Origin: Nocardioides sp. W7 | GTDB taxonomy: Bacteria; Actinomycetota; Actinomycetes; Propionibacteriales; Nocardioidaceae | Direction: 5' to 3' | Assembly: GCF_022919075.1 (NCBI RefSeq) | Contig: NZ_CP095078.1 | Coordinates: 3,162,001-3,226,000 of the forward strand | Length of the DNA stretch: 64,000 bases | Shown here: positions 23,822 through 33,371 of the stretch, piece by piece | How positions within the stretch are numbered: the first letter of the stretch is position 1 | How the letters are laid out: every line of letters starts with the position of its first letter | Made by a program: the position numbers and the translations under genes | The notes under the pieces: model-generated | Seen by the model: the letters and a program-made list of their open reading frames with translations, nothing else | What the model was told of the DNA's origin: nothing | The model's database searches: none

Positions 23822-23861
23822 GTCAGCCCCGGAGTCCGTGAGCAGACCGGACGGAGGGCGA

Positions 23862-24917
23862 ATGGGCTTCACGGATGCCGAGCGCAGCGCGATGGCGCGC
23901 GCCCTGGTGCTCGCGGCGACGCCCGGCGTACCGCTCGGACCGAACCCACGGGTCGGCTGCGTGCTGCTCGCCGACGACGGCAGCACCCTCGCCGAGGGCT
24001 ACCACCGCGGGGCCGGTACGCCCCACGCCGAGGCCGATGCGCTCGCGCGGGCCGGTGATGCCGCCCGCGGCACGACCGCGGTCGTGACCCTCGAGCCGTG
24101 CAACCACACCGGCCGCACCGGTCCGTGCGCGCAGGCCCTGGTCGCCGCAGGGGTACGACGCGTCGTGTTCGCCCAGTCCGACCCCAACCCGGTGGCCCGC
24201 GGGGGAGCGGCGACCCTCGCGGCTGCCGGCATCGAGGTCGAGCGCGGCCTGCTCGAGGACGAGTCCCGGGCGGTCAATCGGGTGTGGTCGTTCGCGATGG
24301 TGCACGCCCGCCCGTTCGTGACCTGGAAGTTCGCGACCACCCTGGACGGTCGCAGTGCCGCTGCCGACGGCACCAGCCGGTGGGTCAGCTCGCAGGCGGC
24401 GCGCCTCGACACCCACCGGCTGCGCTCGCGGTGCGACACGATGCTCGTCGGCACCAACACGATCGCCGTCGACGACCCGCTGCTGACCGTCCGCGACGAG
24501 CACGGCGTCGTGCTGCCGCACCAACCGCTGCGGGTGGTGATGGGGGAGCGCGACCTCGACCCGGCCAAGCGGGTGTTCGACCCTCAGCTGTCGGGTGGCG
24601 CCGAGACGCTGCACCTGCGCACCCGCGACCCGCACGCCGCGCTCGCGGACCTGTTCGCCCTCGACCGCCAGCACGTCTTACTGGAGGGCGGCCCGACCCT
24701 CGCCGCCGCCTTCGTCCAGGCCGGCCTGGTCGACGAGATCGTCGCCTACGTCGCCCCGATGTTCCTCGGCTCCGGTCCCAACGCCGTCGCCGACCTCGGA
24801 ATCACCACGATCGCCGATGCGTTCCGTCCCGTGGTCACTGACGTGACCGTGCTCGACGGGATCGACGGCGAGCAACCCAACGTGCGTCTCTCGATGACGC
24901 CGCGAACGGAGACCTGA
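23862..24917 (+). CDS. ribD: Bifunctional pyrimidine deaminase/reductase RibD
   Basis: Second and third steps of riboflavin synthesis. The 351-residue product has an N-terminal zinc deaminase (about 1-145) with HAEADAL and LEPCNHTGRTGPC, followed by an NADPH-dependent reductase (about 150-350) with TWKFATTLDGRSA, GTNTIAVDDPLLTVR and LLEGGPTLAAAF. ATG 23862 is preceded by GGAGGGCGA (23853-23861). An in-frame GTG at 23838 would add eight residues but lacks such a site. It is controlled by the FMN riboswitch. ribE starts 1 nt after the stop. Confidence 0.96.
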   Translation: MGFTDAERSAMARALVLAATPGVPLGPNPRVGCVLLADDGSTLAEGYHRGAGTPHAEADALARAGDAARGTTAVVTLEPCNHTGRTGPCAQALVAAGVRRVVFAQSDPNPVARGGAATLAAAGIEVERGLLEDESRAVNRVWSFAMVHARPFVTWKFATTLDGRSAAADGTSRWVSSQAARLDTHRLRSRCDTMLVGTNTIAVDDPLLTVRDEHGVVLPHQPLRVVMGERDLDPAKRVFDPQLSGGAETLHLRTRDPHAALADLFALDRQHVLLEGGPTLAAAFVQAGLVDEIVAYVAPMFLGSGPNAVADLGITTIADAFRPVVTDVTVLDGIDGEQPNVRLSMTPRTET

Positions 24918-24918
24918 C

Positions 24919-25548
24919 ATGTTCACCGGAATCGTCGAGGAGCTCGGCACCGTCGAGGCGGTCGAGGACCAGATCGACGCGATCCGCCTCACCATCCGCG
25001 CGACCACCGTGCTGGAGGGGACCGGCCTGGGTGACTCCATCTCGGTCAACGGCTGCTGCCTGACCGTGGTCTCGATCGACGACGGCACCTGGACGGCCGA
25101 CGTCATGAAGGAGACGCTCGAGAAGACCTCCATGGACAAGGTCCACCCCGGCGACCGGGTCAACCTCGAGCGCGCGGTCACCGCCGAGAAGCGCCTGGGC
25201 GGCCACATCGTCCAGGGCCACGTCGACGGCGTCGGACACGTCGTACGTCGCACCCCCAGCGAGCACTGGGAGGTCGTCGAGGTCTCGCTGCCCGCCGACG
25301 TGAAGGGGGGCCTGGGCCGCTACCTCGTCGACAAGGGCTCGATCACCGTCGACGGCGTCAGCCTGACCGTCGTCGAGGCCGGCCCGGAGTCGTTCACCAT
25401 CAGCCTGATCCCGGAGACCCTGGCCCGCACCACCCTGGGCTTCCGCGGCCCGGGCGACCGGGTCAACCTCGAGGCCGACATCCTCGCCAAGCACGTCGAG
25501 AAGCTGCTCGCCGCGCACACCCCGCAGAAGCAGGAGAACAACTCATGA
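24919..25548 (+). CDS. ribE: Riboflavin synthase alpha subunit
   Basis: Dismutates two 6,7-dimethyl-8-ribityllumazines to riboflavin. The 209-residue product has two internally similar lumazine-binding barrels, each with the [12 protein letters not shown] or [20 protein letters not shown] strand. [10 protein letters not shown] in the first and [10 protein letters not shown] in the second mark the repeats. The ATG follows the ribD stop by one base, and the TGA overlaps the ribBA start (ATGA). The symbol ribE/ribC varies between species. Confidence 0.95.
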   Translation: MFTGIVEELGTVEAVEDQIDAIRLTIRATTVLEGTGLGDSISVNGCCLTVVSIDDGTWTADVMKETLEKTSMDKVHPGDRVNLERAVTAEKRLGGHIVQGHVDGVGHVVRRTPSEHWEVVEVSLPADVKGGLGRYLVDKGSITVDGVSLTVVEAGPESFTISLIPETLARTTLGFRGPGDRVNLEADILAKHVEKLLAAHTPQKQENNS

Positions 25549-26807
25549 GCCACCGGGTCCGACTCGACAGCGTCGAGCGCGCCATCGCCGACATCGCCGC
25601 AGGCAAGGCCGTCGTGGTCGTCGACGACGAGGACCGCGAGAACGAGGGCGACATCATCTTCGCGGCGAGCAAGGCGACGCCGGAGCTGATGGCCTTCACC
25701 ATCCGGCACTCCAGCGGCGTGATCTGCGTGCCGATGCCCGGCCACATGCTCGACCGGCTCGAGATCCCGCTGATGACGCCGCACAACAAGGACAAGCTGC
25801 GCACGGCGTACACGATCTCGGTCGACGCCCGCGACGGCGTCTCCACCGGCATCTCGGCCGCCGACCGCGCCCACACCGCGCGGGTCCTGGCCGACTCCGC
25901 CACCGAGCCGTGGGAGATCACCCGCCCGGGTCACGTCTTCCCGCTGCGCTACCGCGAGGGCGGCGTGCTGGCCCGCCGCGGCCACACCGAGGCGGCCGTC
26001 GACCTGGCGAAGCTCGCCGGCCTGACCCCGGCGGGCGTGCTGGTCGAGGTCGTCAACGACGACGGCACCATGAAGCGTGCCGGTGAGCTGCGCGAGTTCG
26101 CCGACGAGCACGGCCTGGCGATGATCTCCATCGAGGACCTGGTCAAGTACCGCCGCCGCCACGAGGTGCTGGTCGTCCGCGAGGCCGAGACCCGGCTGCC
26201 CACCCGGCACGGCGACTTCACGGCGTTCGGTTACCGGATCACCACCGACGACTCCGAGCACATCGCCCTCGTGTACGGCGACGTCAGCGGCCCGGACCCG
26301 GTGCTGACCCGCGTGCACTCCGAGTGCCTGACCGGCGACGTGTTCGGCAGCAGCCGCTGCGACTGCGGCCCGCAGCTCGACGAGGCCCTGGAGCGGATCG
26401 TCGCCGAGGGCCGCGGTGTCGTGGTCTACCTGCGCGGCCACGAGGGTCGGGGGATCGGGCTGGTCGCGAAGCTGCAGGCCTACCAGCTCCAGGACGGCGG
26501 CCGCGACACCGTGGACGCCAACCTCGACCTGGGGCTGCCGGCGGACGCCCGCCACTACGGCGCGGCCACCCAGGTGCTGAAGGACCTCAAGATCGACAGC
26601 GTGCGGCTGATGACCAACAACCCCGACAAGGTGAGCAACCTCGAGGACTACGGCATCTCCGTCGCCGAGCGGGTGCCGCTGACGCCGCACCCGAACGATC
26701 ACAACATCGCCTACCTGCTGACCAAGCGCGACCGGATGGGCCACGTGCTGCCTGACCTGACGGTGACCACCGGGAGCGGGACCACCGAGAGCGGAGCCAT
26801 CCGATGA
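25545..26807 (+). CDS. ribBA: Bifunctional DHBP synthase / GTP cyclohydrolase II
   Basis: Supplies both riboflavin precursors. The 420-residue fusion has an N-terminal 3,4-dihydroxy-2-butanone-4-phosphate synthase (about 1-205) with [10 protein letters not shown] and the substrate loop [13 protein letters not shown]. The C-terminal GTP cyclohydrolase II (about 210-410) has [20 protein letters not shown], whose cysteines bind zinc, and [12 protein letters not shown]. It overlaps ribE and ribH by 4 nt at each end, so the operon is translationally coupled. Confidence 0.97.
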   Translation: MSHRVRLDSVERAIADIAAGKAVVVVDDEDRENEGDIIFAASKATPELMAFTIRHSSGVICVPMPGHMLDRLEIPLMTPHNKDKLRTAYTISVDARDGVSTGISAADRAHTARVLADSATEPWEITRPGHVFPLRYREGGVLARRGHTEAAVDLAKLAGLTPAGVLVEVVNDDGTMKRAGELREFADEHGLAMISIEDLVKYRRRHEVLVVREAETRLPTRHGDFTAFGYRITTDDSEHIALVYGDVSGPDPVLTRVHSECLTGDVFGSSRCDCGPQLDEALERIVAEGRGVVVYLRGHEGRGIGLVAKLQAYQLQDGGRDTVDANLDLGLPADARHYGAATQVLKDLKIDSVRLMTNNPDKVSNLEDYGISVAERVPLTPHPNDHNIAYLLTKRDRMGHVLPDLTVTTGSGTTESGAIR

Positions 26808-27292
26808 GCGGAGCCGGAATCCCCACCCACCAGCCCGTCGACTGCCACGACCTGCGGGTCGCGGTCGTGGCCGCGAGCTGGCACGACCAGGTGATGGACG
26901 GCCTGCTGGCCGGAGCGGCGCGGGCGTTCGCCGACTTCAAGGTCGAGGCGCCCGTCGTCGTCCGGGTGCCGGGCACCTTCGAGCTGCCCGTGGTGGCCTC
27001 CGCGCTGGCCGCGCAGGGGTACGACGCCGTCGTCGCCCTGGGCGTGGTCGTCCGCGGCGGGACACCGCACTTCGACTATGTCTGCAACGCGGCCACCGAC
27101 GGGCTGACCCGGGTCGCGCTCGACCACACCGTGGCGGTCGGCTTCGGCGTCCTCACCTGCGACGACGACCAGCAGGCGCTGGACCGCGCCGGCCTGGAGG
27201 GTTCGAAGGAGGACAAGGGGTACGAGGCCACCTCCGCCGCGCTGCTCACCGCGCAGACCCTCAAGCGGGTCAAGCGCGGCGACGGGGCCTGA
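26804..27292 (+). CDS. ribH: 6,7-dimethyl-8-ribityllumazine synthase
   Basis: Condenses the RibA-pathway pyrimidine with DHBP. The 162-residue product carries [17 protein letters not shown] (substrate site), [28 protein letters not shown] with the catalytic His in HFDYV, and [17 protein letters not shown]. It is the last gene of the riboflavin operon. The next gene, on the opposite strand, ends 8 nt downstream, so there is little room for a separate terminator. Confidence 0.96.
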   Translation: MSGAGIPTHQPVDCHDLRVAVVAASWHDQVMDGLLAGAARAFADFKVEAPVVVRVPGTFELPVVASALAAQGYDAVVALGVVVRGGTPHFDYVCNAATDGLTRVALDHTVAVGFGVLTCDDDQQALDRAGLEGSKEDKGYEATSAALLTAQTLKRVKRGDGA

Positions 27293-27299
27293 GCCGGGC

Positions 27300-27677
27300 T
27301 CAGGTCCAGCCGAGCATCTCCGCGACCTGTGTGTGCAGGGTCATCGGGTCGAACGGCTTCGAGATGACCCCGGCGACGGCGATCTCGTTCCACACCTGCT
27401 TGTCGCCGACCTGCACCTTCGCGGTCAGCAGCACGACCGGGATGTCGCGGGTCGCGGGGTCCTCCTGCAGGTGCCGGAACGTCGTGGGCCCGTCCATGTC
27501 GGGCATCATCACGTCGAGCAGGACGACGTCGGGGTGGTGCTCGCGCGCCAGCGCGAGCGCCGCCACTCCACCGTCGGCGGGGATGACCTGCCAGCCGCCG
27601 ACCGCCTCCAGCGCGATCTGGGTGATCTCCCGGATCGAGTCGTCGTCGTCGACGACCAGGGCCCTCGTGACGCTCAC
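27300..27677 (-). CDS. Receiver-only response regulator
   Basis: 125-residue single REC domain without an output domain. Acidic pocket VVDDDD (9-13), phosphoacceptor Asp55 (LLDVMMPDMDG), conserved Thr85 (LLTAK) and Lys107 (ISKPFDP) are all present, so phosphorylation should be possible. GTG 27677 overlaps the upstream stop (GTGA) and completes a four-gene minus-strand operon after the hybrid kinase, arginine decarboxylase and GNAT-like genes. It probably accepts or relays phosphate from the kinase and acts by protein contact. Confidence 0.9.
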   Translation of the reverse strand: MSVTRALVVDDDDSIREITQIALEAVGGWQVIPADGGVAALALAREHHPDVVLLDVMMPDMDGPTTFRHLQEDPATRDIPVVLLTAKVQVGDKQVWNEIAVAGVISKPFDPMTLHTQVAEMLGWT

Positions 27678-28276
27678 TGCGACTCCTTCGACGGGACCGT
27701 GCCGTCGAAGACGGCCGCGTAGTAGGTCTGCAGGTCGACCTCGGTCAGGGTCAGCCCCGCGTTGCGGTGCAGCAGCCGCTCGATGCTCGGGCCGAGCCCG
27801 ACCACGCGGTCGTTGAAGGCGCACAGGTCGTAGCCGCAGACCGCCCGCTCCTCGACGAGGAGCTCGACGATGGTGGAGATCATCGCCTGGAACACCTGCG
27901 CCTGCCGACGCTGCTGGTCGACCAGGGTGAAGCCCAGATAGAACACCGCGTTGCGGGCGGTGTGGTCGGGGTAGTGGTGCGCGTAGTACTCCGGGCTGAT
28001 CCACGGCACCGTGGACAGGTCCCGGGTGAGCGTCGACATGCCGATCAGCTCGCCCTCGGGGCTCCAGGCGAGGTACTTCATCACCCGCTCGTCGTACATC
28101 TCGTCCATGAACTCCTCCTCGTGGAGGAGCTGGCGGGCGACCGCGCGGGTCGCCAGCTCGCTGAACGTCCTGCGGTAGAGCTGGTAGTACCGGGTCGCCG
28201 TCTGCTCGTCGACGGCGGTCGCGACCGTGATGGTGAGGGCGCCCTGCGCCACCTGGCCGGTCACCGCTCGTCCCAT
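27674..28276 (-). CDS. GNAT-like protein next to arginine decarboxylase
   Basis: 200-residue cytosolic protein. A pattern resembling the GNAT acyltransferase core is visible (LAWSPEGELIGMSTL, then a central strand and the helix QQRRQAQVFQAMISTIVELL), but the acetyl-CoA P-loop is not canonical, so catalysis is uncertain. ATG 28276 overlaps the decarboxylase gene by 16 nt; an in-frame GTG at 28264 would give a 4-nt overlap and is equally possible. It also overlaps the response regulator. Its placement suggests it modifies or controls the decarboxylase or its product agmatine (inference). Confidence 0.6.
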   Translation of the reverse strand: MGRAVTGQVAQGALTITVATAVDEQTATRYYQLYRRTFSELATRAVARQLLHEEEFMDEMYDERVMKYLAWSPEGELIGMSTLTRDLSTVPWISPEYYAHHYPDHTARNAVFYLGFTLVDQQRRQAQVFQAMISTIVELLVEERAVCGYDLCAFNDRVVGLGPSIERLLHRNAGLTLTEVDLQTYYAAVFDGTVPSKESQ

Positions 28277-28764
28277 CCGGCGACGGTGTACGCCGCCACG
28301 ACCAGCGCGCAGACGGGCTTGTCGGTGCAGTGGGCGGTCGCGGTGGCGAACTGCACGGGGCCGTACCCACCGCCCCTGCTCTCGGTCATGTCGGCCAGGC
28401 TCAACGTGATCTGCTCGTGCAGCGACTCCTCACTGCCGGCGTGGTGCTCGACGAAGAGGCCCTTGCCGGTCTCCTCGTCGATGACCCAGCCGATACCCGC
28501 CCAGACGATCTTGCCCGGGCGATCGGCGTGCCCGACCGAGAGGACGCAGTACAGCCGGTCCCCGTGGGCGGCTTCGAGCACGTCGTTGGTGTGCGTGATC
28601 CGGCTCCCGGGCGGGATCACGGACGAGAGCGTGATCAGGTTCAGGTTGGCCACCCCGGCCTCCAGGAGGGCGCTGTCGAACGCGGCCAGCGGGGTACGAC
28701 CCGAGCCGGTGCCCCGTCGCACGGTGATGTCGACGGAGACGTCGGCGGGAGGGGAGACGGTCAT
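28261..28764 (-). CDS. Pyruvoyl-dependent arginine decarboxylase
   Basis: 167-residue member of the PvlArgDC family, which decarboxylates arginine to agmatine using a pyruvoyl group made by self-cleavage between two serines. The cleavage-site signature is present as GVANLNLITLSSVIPPGSRI (37-56), with expected cleavage between Ser47 and Ser48. The downstream part keeps GHADRPGKIVWAGIGW and the conserved glutamate-bearing FVEHHAG. The ATG overlaps the kinase stop (ATGA). The substrate could be another amino acid, but this signature is typical for the arginine enzymes. It lies in one operon with a hybrid kinase and response regulator, a context I do not recognise from characterised systems. Confidence 0.85.
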   Translation of the reverse strand: MTVSPPADVSVDITVRRGTGSGRTPLAAFDSALLEAGVANLNLITLSSVIPPGSRITHTNDVLEAAHGDRLYCVLSVGHADRPGKIVWAGIGWVIDEETGKGLFVEHHAGSEESLHEQITLSLADMTESRGGGYGPVQFATATAHCTDKPVCALVVAAYTVAGWDER

Positions 28765-31622
28765 GAGTCACCTTCACTTTCTCGCCCGGTGAGGGCATTG
28801 ACCAGGTCGAGGACCCGGTCTTCTAGAGCCTCCGGGCCCGATCGGCCCTTCGTCAGAAATACGGTCTTTCCGAGCTTGAGATCGCCCCGCTGGTGCTGTT
28901 CGACGTCGGCGGCGCTGTAGACCACCAGCGCGACGTCGGCGAGCAGGGAGCTGCGGCGGAACTCCGCGACGACCTGCGAGCCGTGCCCGTCGGGCAGCTG
29001 CAGGTCGAGCACGAGCACCTGGGGCACCACCTCGGCGCCGAGGCGGATGGCCTCGCTCGCCGTGCGGGCGTGGACGACGCGGAGGCCGTGGGGCGCGAGC
29101 AGGGCGGTGACGATGCTGGCCAGGTCGTCGTCGTCCTCGACGAGCAGGACCGTGGCGTCGGCGAGCCGACCCGCCAGGGCGGCCCCGATCGCGCCGAGCA
29201 GCCGCTCCTCCGTGACCGGCTTGATCAGCCAGTCCTTGGCCCACGTCCGCAGGCCGGGGTCGTCGTCCGGTCCGAGGCCCGAGACCACCACCACGGGGAT
29301 CGCCCGGGTGCGGGGGTGCTCGCGCAGCTCGGCCACGACGTCGGCACCGGTCGTGCCGGGCATCCGGACGTCGAGCAGGATGAGCGCGGGACGCTCGGCG
29401 ACGGCCCGGCTCACAGCCGTGCGTCCGTCGCTGACGCCGATGGAGCGGAACCCGTGCTGGACCAGCATGGCGGAGAGCGTGTCGACCGTCTCGGCGTCGT
29501 CGTCACACACCAGCACCAGGGGTGCGTCGCTCGGGCCGTGCCCGGGCGCCGACCGGTGGGCCGTCGGGAGCGAGAAGCGCACCGTGGTGCCGGAGTTGAC
29601 CGTGCTCTCGGCCCAGATCCGGCCCCCGTGCCGCTCGACGATCCCGCGGCTGATCGCCAGGCCCAGGCCCGTGCCGCCCTTCTGCCGGGCGTCGGAGGAA
29701 TCGACCTGCTCGAACCGCTCGAAGACCGTCTCGAGCTTGTCCTCGGGGATGCCGCGGCCGTTGTCGTGCACGGCGAAGACGACGAAACGGCCGTCCTCGT
29801 GCGCCTCCAGGGTCACGATGCTGTCGCGTTCGGAGAACTTCAGCGCGTTGCCCAGCAGGTTCGTCAGCGTCTGGACCACCCGGTCCCGGTCGGCGACGAC
29901 CCGACCCTCGACCCGGCCGAGCGCGACCCGGACGCCGCTGGTCCGCGCGAGACCGGCGAGTTCGGTCGCCGAGGCCGCGAGGAGGTCGGCTGCCTCGAGG
30001 GTCGTCAGGTCCATCGGTCGGGTGCCGGACTCGATGCGCTCCAGATCGAGGATGTCGTTGATCAGCCGGGTCAACCGCTCGCTGCTCTCCAGGGCGATCG
30101 CGGTCAGCGACTGGGCGCGCGGCTCGAGGGCACCCACGCTGCCGCTGGCCAGCAGACCCAGGGAGCCGCGGATCGACGTCAGCGGGGTGCGCAGCTCGTG
30201 GCTCACCACGGAGAGGAACTCGTTCTTCATCCGGTCGACCTCCTGGCGCTGGGTGACGTCGCGGAAGACCACGACCGCGCCGCGCACGACGTCCTCGTCG
30301 AGCAGCGGGCTCGCCGTGATCTCGACCGGGAACTCGACGCCGTCGGAGCGCCGGTAGACGTCCTCCTCGGCGCTGGTCACGCGGCCCGCCCGGATCGCCT
30401 CGAAGACGTAGCACCCCTCCCACGGGAAGGCCGTGCCATCAGCGGCGGCGGCGTGGAAGGTGTCGTGCGCGTGCCGACCGCGCAGCTCCTCGGGGTCGTA
30501 CCCGAGGACCTGGGCACCCAAGGGATTGACGAAGGTGATCCGGCCGTCGGCGTCGACGCCGTAGATACCGTCGCCCACCGACGTCAGCAGGATCTCGTTC
30601 TGGCGGGCCAGCCGGCGCAGGTCGGAGGTCTGCTCGCGCACCCGCTGCTCCAGGCCTCGCCGCAGCCGTGCGTTGTCGACGGTCAGGAGGGTCTGCCGGA
30701 GTCCGGCGGCCAGCACCAGGACGATCCAGATCGCGAGCTGGATGAAGGGGGACTGGCCCTGCTCCTCGAACACCGTCTGGACGACCGCGGCGGCGATCAG
30801 CATCGCGAAGACGATCACCGTGTCGAGCGTCTCCGCGCCGGTGTCGTTCTCGACGATGTCGGTCTCGGGGGTGGGGTACCACGCGGACACCGCGATGACG
30901 AGGTAGCCGGCGATCCAGCCCAGGTCGAGCAGACTGCCGAACTCGAACTCGTCCTGGGCCACCAGTGCGGCGTAGGACAGGTCGGAGACGGCGTACATCA
31001 GGAAGCCGCCGGCCAGCAGCACCAGGGCGGGCCGGGCCGCTCCGCGGATCCGCTGCACCAGCAGCAGCCCGACCGCCACCAGGACGACGTCGAGCACCGG
31101 GATGAGCAGGGTGAGCAGGCCCTGGCCCGGGGCGTCGGCGCTGTCCCACAGGTCGTCGTAGACGAGGACGAAGGCGATGATGAGTACGGCGGAGCCCATC
31201 ACCACGCCGTCGAGCGCCATCACCAGCAGGTCGAGCCCCCGGCGGCGCGTGGTCGGGAAGTTCAGCAGTCCGGCGATCGAGAGCAGCAGGGCCAGGCCGA
31301 TCGAGACGTCGCTGACCGTGTTGGACGGGGCGAGGGCCAGGGCGGCGACGACGATGTTGCCGGCGACGGCCACGACGGCGGCTCCGGTGAGCAGCTGCCA
31401 GGCCCGTCGGCGGCGGCCCGTACTGCGTCGGGCCGCCACCCCGCAGCTGGCCGCGGCGGCCAGTCCCGCGAAGAGGAGCCCGGCGGCGGTGGTCGCCGAC
31501 CGGAACGACGCTGGGAGGCCGGGTTGCAGCAGGAGACAGAACATCAAGATGGCCACGCCGGCGATGGAAGCTGCGATGGTGAACTGTCGGCGTGAGGCCT
31601 CGTCCAAGCGCGCGGGGCCCAT
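28761..31622 (-). CDS. Membrane hybrid histidine kinase with two receiver domains
   Basis: 953-residue sensor kinase. About eight to ten hydrophobic segments occupy residues 15-310 (integral membrane sensor), then a coiled region (315-345), a PAS domain (345-455), HisKA with SHELRTP (phospho-His475), HATPase_c with NALKF, DNGRGIP and GGTGLGLAI (590-680), REC1 with Asp751 (LLDVRMPG) and REC2 with Asp873 (VLDLQLPDG). REC2 lacks a clear KP motif; FLTKG is the nearest Lys. ATG 31622 was chosen because it starts just before the first membrane segment and has TACGGT 7 nt upstream on the minus strand. First gene of the decarboxylase operon. Confidence 0.9.
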   Translation of the reverse strand: MGPARLDEASRRQFTIAASIAGVAILMFCLLLQPGLPASFRSATTAAGLLFAGLAAAASCGVAARRSTGRRRRAWQLLTGAAVVAVAGNIVVAALALAPSNTVSDVSIGLALLLSIAGLLNFPTTRRRGLDLLVMALDGVVMGSAVLIIAFVLVYDDLWDSADAPGQGLLTLLIPVLDVVLVAVGLLLVQRIRGAARPALVLLAGGFLMYAVSDLSYAALVAQDEFEFGSLLDLGWIAGYLVIAVSAWYPTPETDIVENDTGAETLDTVIVFAMLIAAAVVQTVFEEQGQSPFIQLAIWIVLVLAAGLRQTLLTVDNARLRRGLEQRVREQTSDLRRLARQNEILLTSVGDGIYGVDADGRITFVNPLGAQVLGYDPEELRGRHAHDTFHAAAADGTAFPWEGCYVFEAIRAGRVTSAEEDVYRRSDGVEFPVEITASPLLDEDVVRGAVVVFRDVTQRQEVDRMKNEFLSVVSHELRTPLTSIRGSLGLLASGSVGALEPRAQSLTAIALESSERLTRLINDILDLERIESGTRPMDLTTLEAADLLAASATELAGLARTSGVRVALGRVEGRVVADRDRVVQTLTNLLGNALKFSERDSIVTLEAHEDGRFVVFAVHDNGRGIPEDKLETVFERFEQVDSSDARQKGGTGLGLAISRGIVERHGGRIWAESTVNSGTTVRFSLPTAHRSAPGHGPSDAPLVLVCDDDAETVDTLSAMLVQHGFRSIGVSDGRTAVSRAVAERPALILLDVRMPGTTGADVVAELREHPRTRAIPVVVVSGLGPDDDPGLRTWAKDWLIKPVTEERLLGAIGAALAGRLADATVLLVEDDDDLASIVTALLAPHGLRVVHARTASEAIRLGAEVVPQVLVLDLQLPDGHGSQVVAEFRRSSLLADVALVVYSAADVEQHQRGDLKLGKTVFLTKGRSGPEALEDRVLDLVNALTGRESEGDS

Positions 31623-31629
31623 GGGCGTG

Positions 31630-31702
31630 ACCGTATCAGCGCGGGAGCCGCGCCTCACTCGGCGGTCCCGCGCGACTAGACGTCGGTGGGACGGCCTAGA
31701 GT
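31630..31702. promoter_or_regulatory. Divergent leaderless promoters (hybrid kinase and hisE)
   Basis: The minus-strand TACGGT (31630-31635) lies 7 nt before ATG 31622. The plus-strand TAGAGT (31697-31702) lies 8 nt before GTG 31711. Confidence 0.5.
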
Positions 31703-31710
31703 TCCCGTCT

Positions 31711-31974
31711 GTGAAGACGTTCGACGAGTTGTGGGCCGAGCTGAGCGAGAAGGCCCGGACCAGGCCCGAGGGGTCGGGGACGGTGCGGCAGCTCGAGGCC
31801 GGCGTCCATGCGATCGGCAAGAAGCTGGTCGAGGAGGCCGCCGAGTCCTGGATGGCGGCCGAGCACGAGGGCGCCGAGCGGGCGGCCGAGGAGATCAGCC
31901 AGCTGCTCTACCACGCACAGGTGCTGATGCTCGCGACCGGCATCGAGCTCGACGACGTCTACGCCCACCTCTGA
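31711..31974 (+). CDS. hisE: Phosphoribosyl-ATP pyrophosphatase
   Basis: Second step of histidine synthesis. The 87-residue all-alpha MazG-like protein has [15 protein letters not shown] and [15 protein letters not shown] with the metal-binding Glu/Asp residues. GTG 31711 matches the family N-terminus ([14 protein letters not shown]) and is 8 nt behind a -10 element. hisG follows after 22 nt, the usual actinobacterial pair. Confidence 0.95.
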   Translation: MKTFDELWAELSEKARTRPEGSGTVRQLEAGVHAIGKKLVEEAAESWMAAEHEGAERAAEEISQLLYHAQVLMLATGIELDDVYAHL

Positions 31975-31996
31975 GCACCTCTCTGAGAGACCTGAC

Positions 31997-32845
31997 ATGT
32001 CCCTGCTCCGCATCGCGATCCCCAACAAGGGCTCGCTGTCCCAGGCCGCCTCCGAGATGCTCCGGGAGTCCGGCTACCGCCAGCGCGAGGACCCCAAGCA
32101 GCTGACGTTGACCGACACCGAGAACGGTGTCGAGTTCTTCTACCTGCGCCCGCGCGACATCGCGCTGTACGTCGGCGAGGGCACCCTCGACATCGGGGTC
32201 ACCGGACGCGACCTGCTCCTCGACTCCGGCGCCAAGGCCGAGGAGGCGCTGAGCCTCGGGTTCGGGCGCAGCCGGTTCCGGTTCGCCGGGCCGAAGGGTG
32301 CCTTCACCGACCTCGCCCAGCTGTCCGGCGCCCGGATCGCGACGTCGTACGTCGGGGTCGTGCGCGCCTTCTTGGAGGAGCGCGGCATCGAGGCCAGCGT
32401 GGTCCGCCTGGACGGCGCGGTCGAGACCAGCATCCAGCTCGGGGTCGCCGACGCGATCGCCGACGTCGTCGAGACTGGCAGCACCCTGCGCCAGGCCGGC
32501 CTGGAGGTCTTCGGCGAGACGATCTTGGAGTCCGAGGCGGTGCTCGTGACCCGCAGCGGATCCGTGCCGTCCGGATTCGACGTCTTCAAGCGGCGCCTCG
32601 AGGGCGTGCTCGTCGCCCGTGGCTTCGTGATGATGGACTACGACATCGAGGAGTCCCGGGTCGCGGCGGCCGTGCAGCTGACGCCGGGGATCGAGGGTCC
32701 GACAATCTCGCCGCTGCGCCGTGAGGGCTGGGTCGCGGTCCGCGCGATGGTCCCGCGAGACGGCTCGCAGCGGCTGATGGACGAGCTGTTCGAGATCGGC
32801 GCCCGCGGCATTCTGACGACCAAGATCGATGCCTGCCGACTCTGA
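31997..32845 (+). CDS. hisG: ATP phosphoribosyltransferase, long form
   Basis: First, feedback-regulated step of histidine synthesis. The 282-residue long-form HisG needs no HisZ. Catalytic periplasmic-binding-like domain about 1-210 with RIAIPNKGSL (5-14), LDIGVTGRDLL and the PRPP loop DAIADVVETGSTL. The C-terminal ACT-like histidine-binding domain is about 211-282 (GPTISPLRREGWVAVRAMVP). ATG 31997 has GAGAGACC upstream. The 3' end overlaps the following membrane protein by 17 nt. Confidence 0.97.
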   Translation: MSLLRIAIPNKGSLSQAASEMLRESGYRQREDPKQLTLTDTENGVEFFYLRPRDIALYVGEGTLDIGVTGRDLLLDSGAKAEEALSLGFGRSRFRFAGPKGAFTDLAQLSGARIATSYVGVVRAFLEERGIEASVVRLDGAVETSIQLGVADAIADVVETGSTLRQAGLEVFGETILESEAVLVTRSGSVPSGFDVFKRRLEGVLVARGFVMMDYDIEESRVAAAVQLTPGIEGPTISPLRREGWVAVRAMVPRDGSQRLMDELFEIGARGILTTKIDACRL

Positions 32846-33299
32846 CCCGGCGCCCGAGGTCGCCGTGTCCCTGCCGCACACCTGGCGGCCGCTGGGTCCC
32901 CGGATCGCCGGCGCCGCCGGTGGGTCGCTGCTGCTCGCGCTCTTCCTGGCCGCGTGGTTCGCCTTCGACGACGAGACCCGGGCGCGCTTCACGGTGTTCC
33001 AGATCGGCACCCTGGTCCTCCTGTGGCTGGCCGGCGCCGCTGCGATGAACGCCCTGGTGCGCTCCCGCGTGGTGGCCGAGCGGGAACGACTGGTCGTCGT
33101 CAACGGCTACCGGCGCCGCGAGCTGGACTGGGCCGAGGTGGTCGCGGTCCGGCTGCCCCCGGGCGCGCCGTGGGTCACGCTCGACCTCGCCGACGGCGAC
33201 ACGCTGGCGGCGATGGGCATCCAGGGCTCCGACGGCGACCGCGCCCGCCGCGCCGTACGCCAGCTCCGGGCCCTGGTCGACCAGCCCCCGAACCGCTGA
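32829..33299 (+). CDS. PH-domain membrane protein downstream of hisG
   Basis: 156-residue protein with two hydrophobic segments (GAAGGSLLLALFLAAWFAF, about 27-45, and FQIGTLVLLWLAGAAAM, about 57-73). A C-terminal bacterial PH-like domain follows (ERLVVVNGYRRRELDWAEVVAVRLPP). Such genes commonly follow hisG in actinobacteria; function is unknown. ATG 32829 overlaps hisG by 17 nt. Transcription probably ends before the convergent epimerase gene at 33372. Confidence 0.75.
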   Translation: MPADSDPAPEVAVSLPHTWRPLGPRIAGAAGGSLLLALFLAAWFAFDDETRARFTVFQIGTLVLLWLAGAAAMNALVRSRVVAERERLVVVNGYRRRELDWAEVVAVRLPPGAPWVTLDLADGDTLAAMGIQGSDGDRARRAVRQLRALVDQPPNR

Positions 33300-33371
33300 C
33301 CCACCCCGACGATGTCGCGACCGCCGCAGCGCTAAGCGACAGCTCTCACCGCAGCTTCTGACACGGCACCG

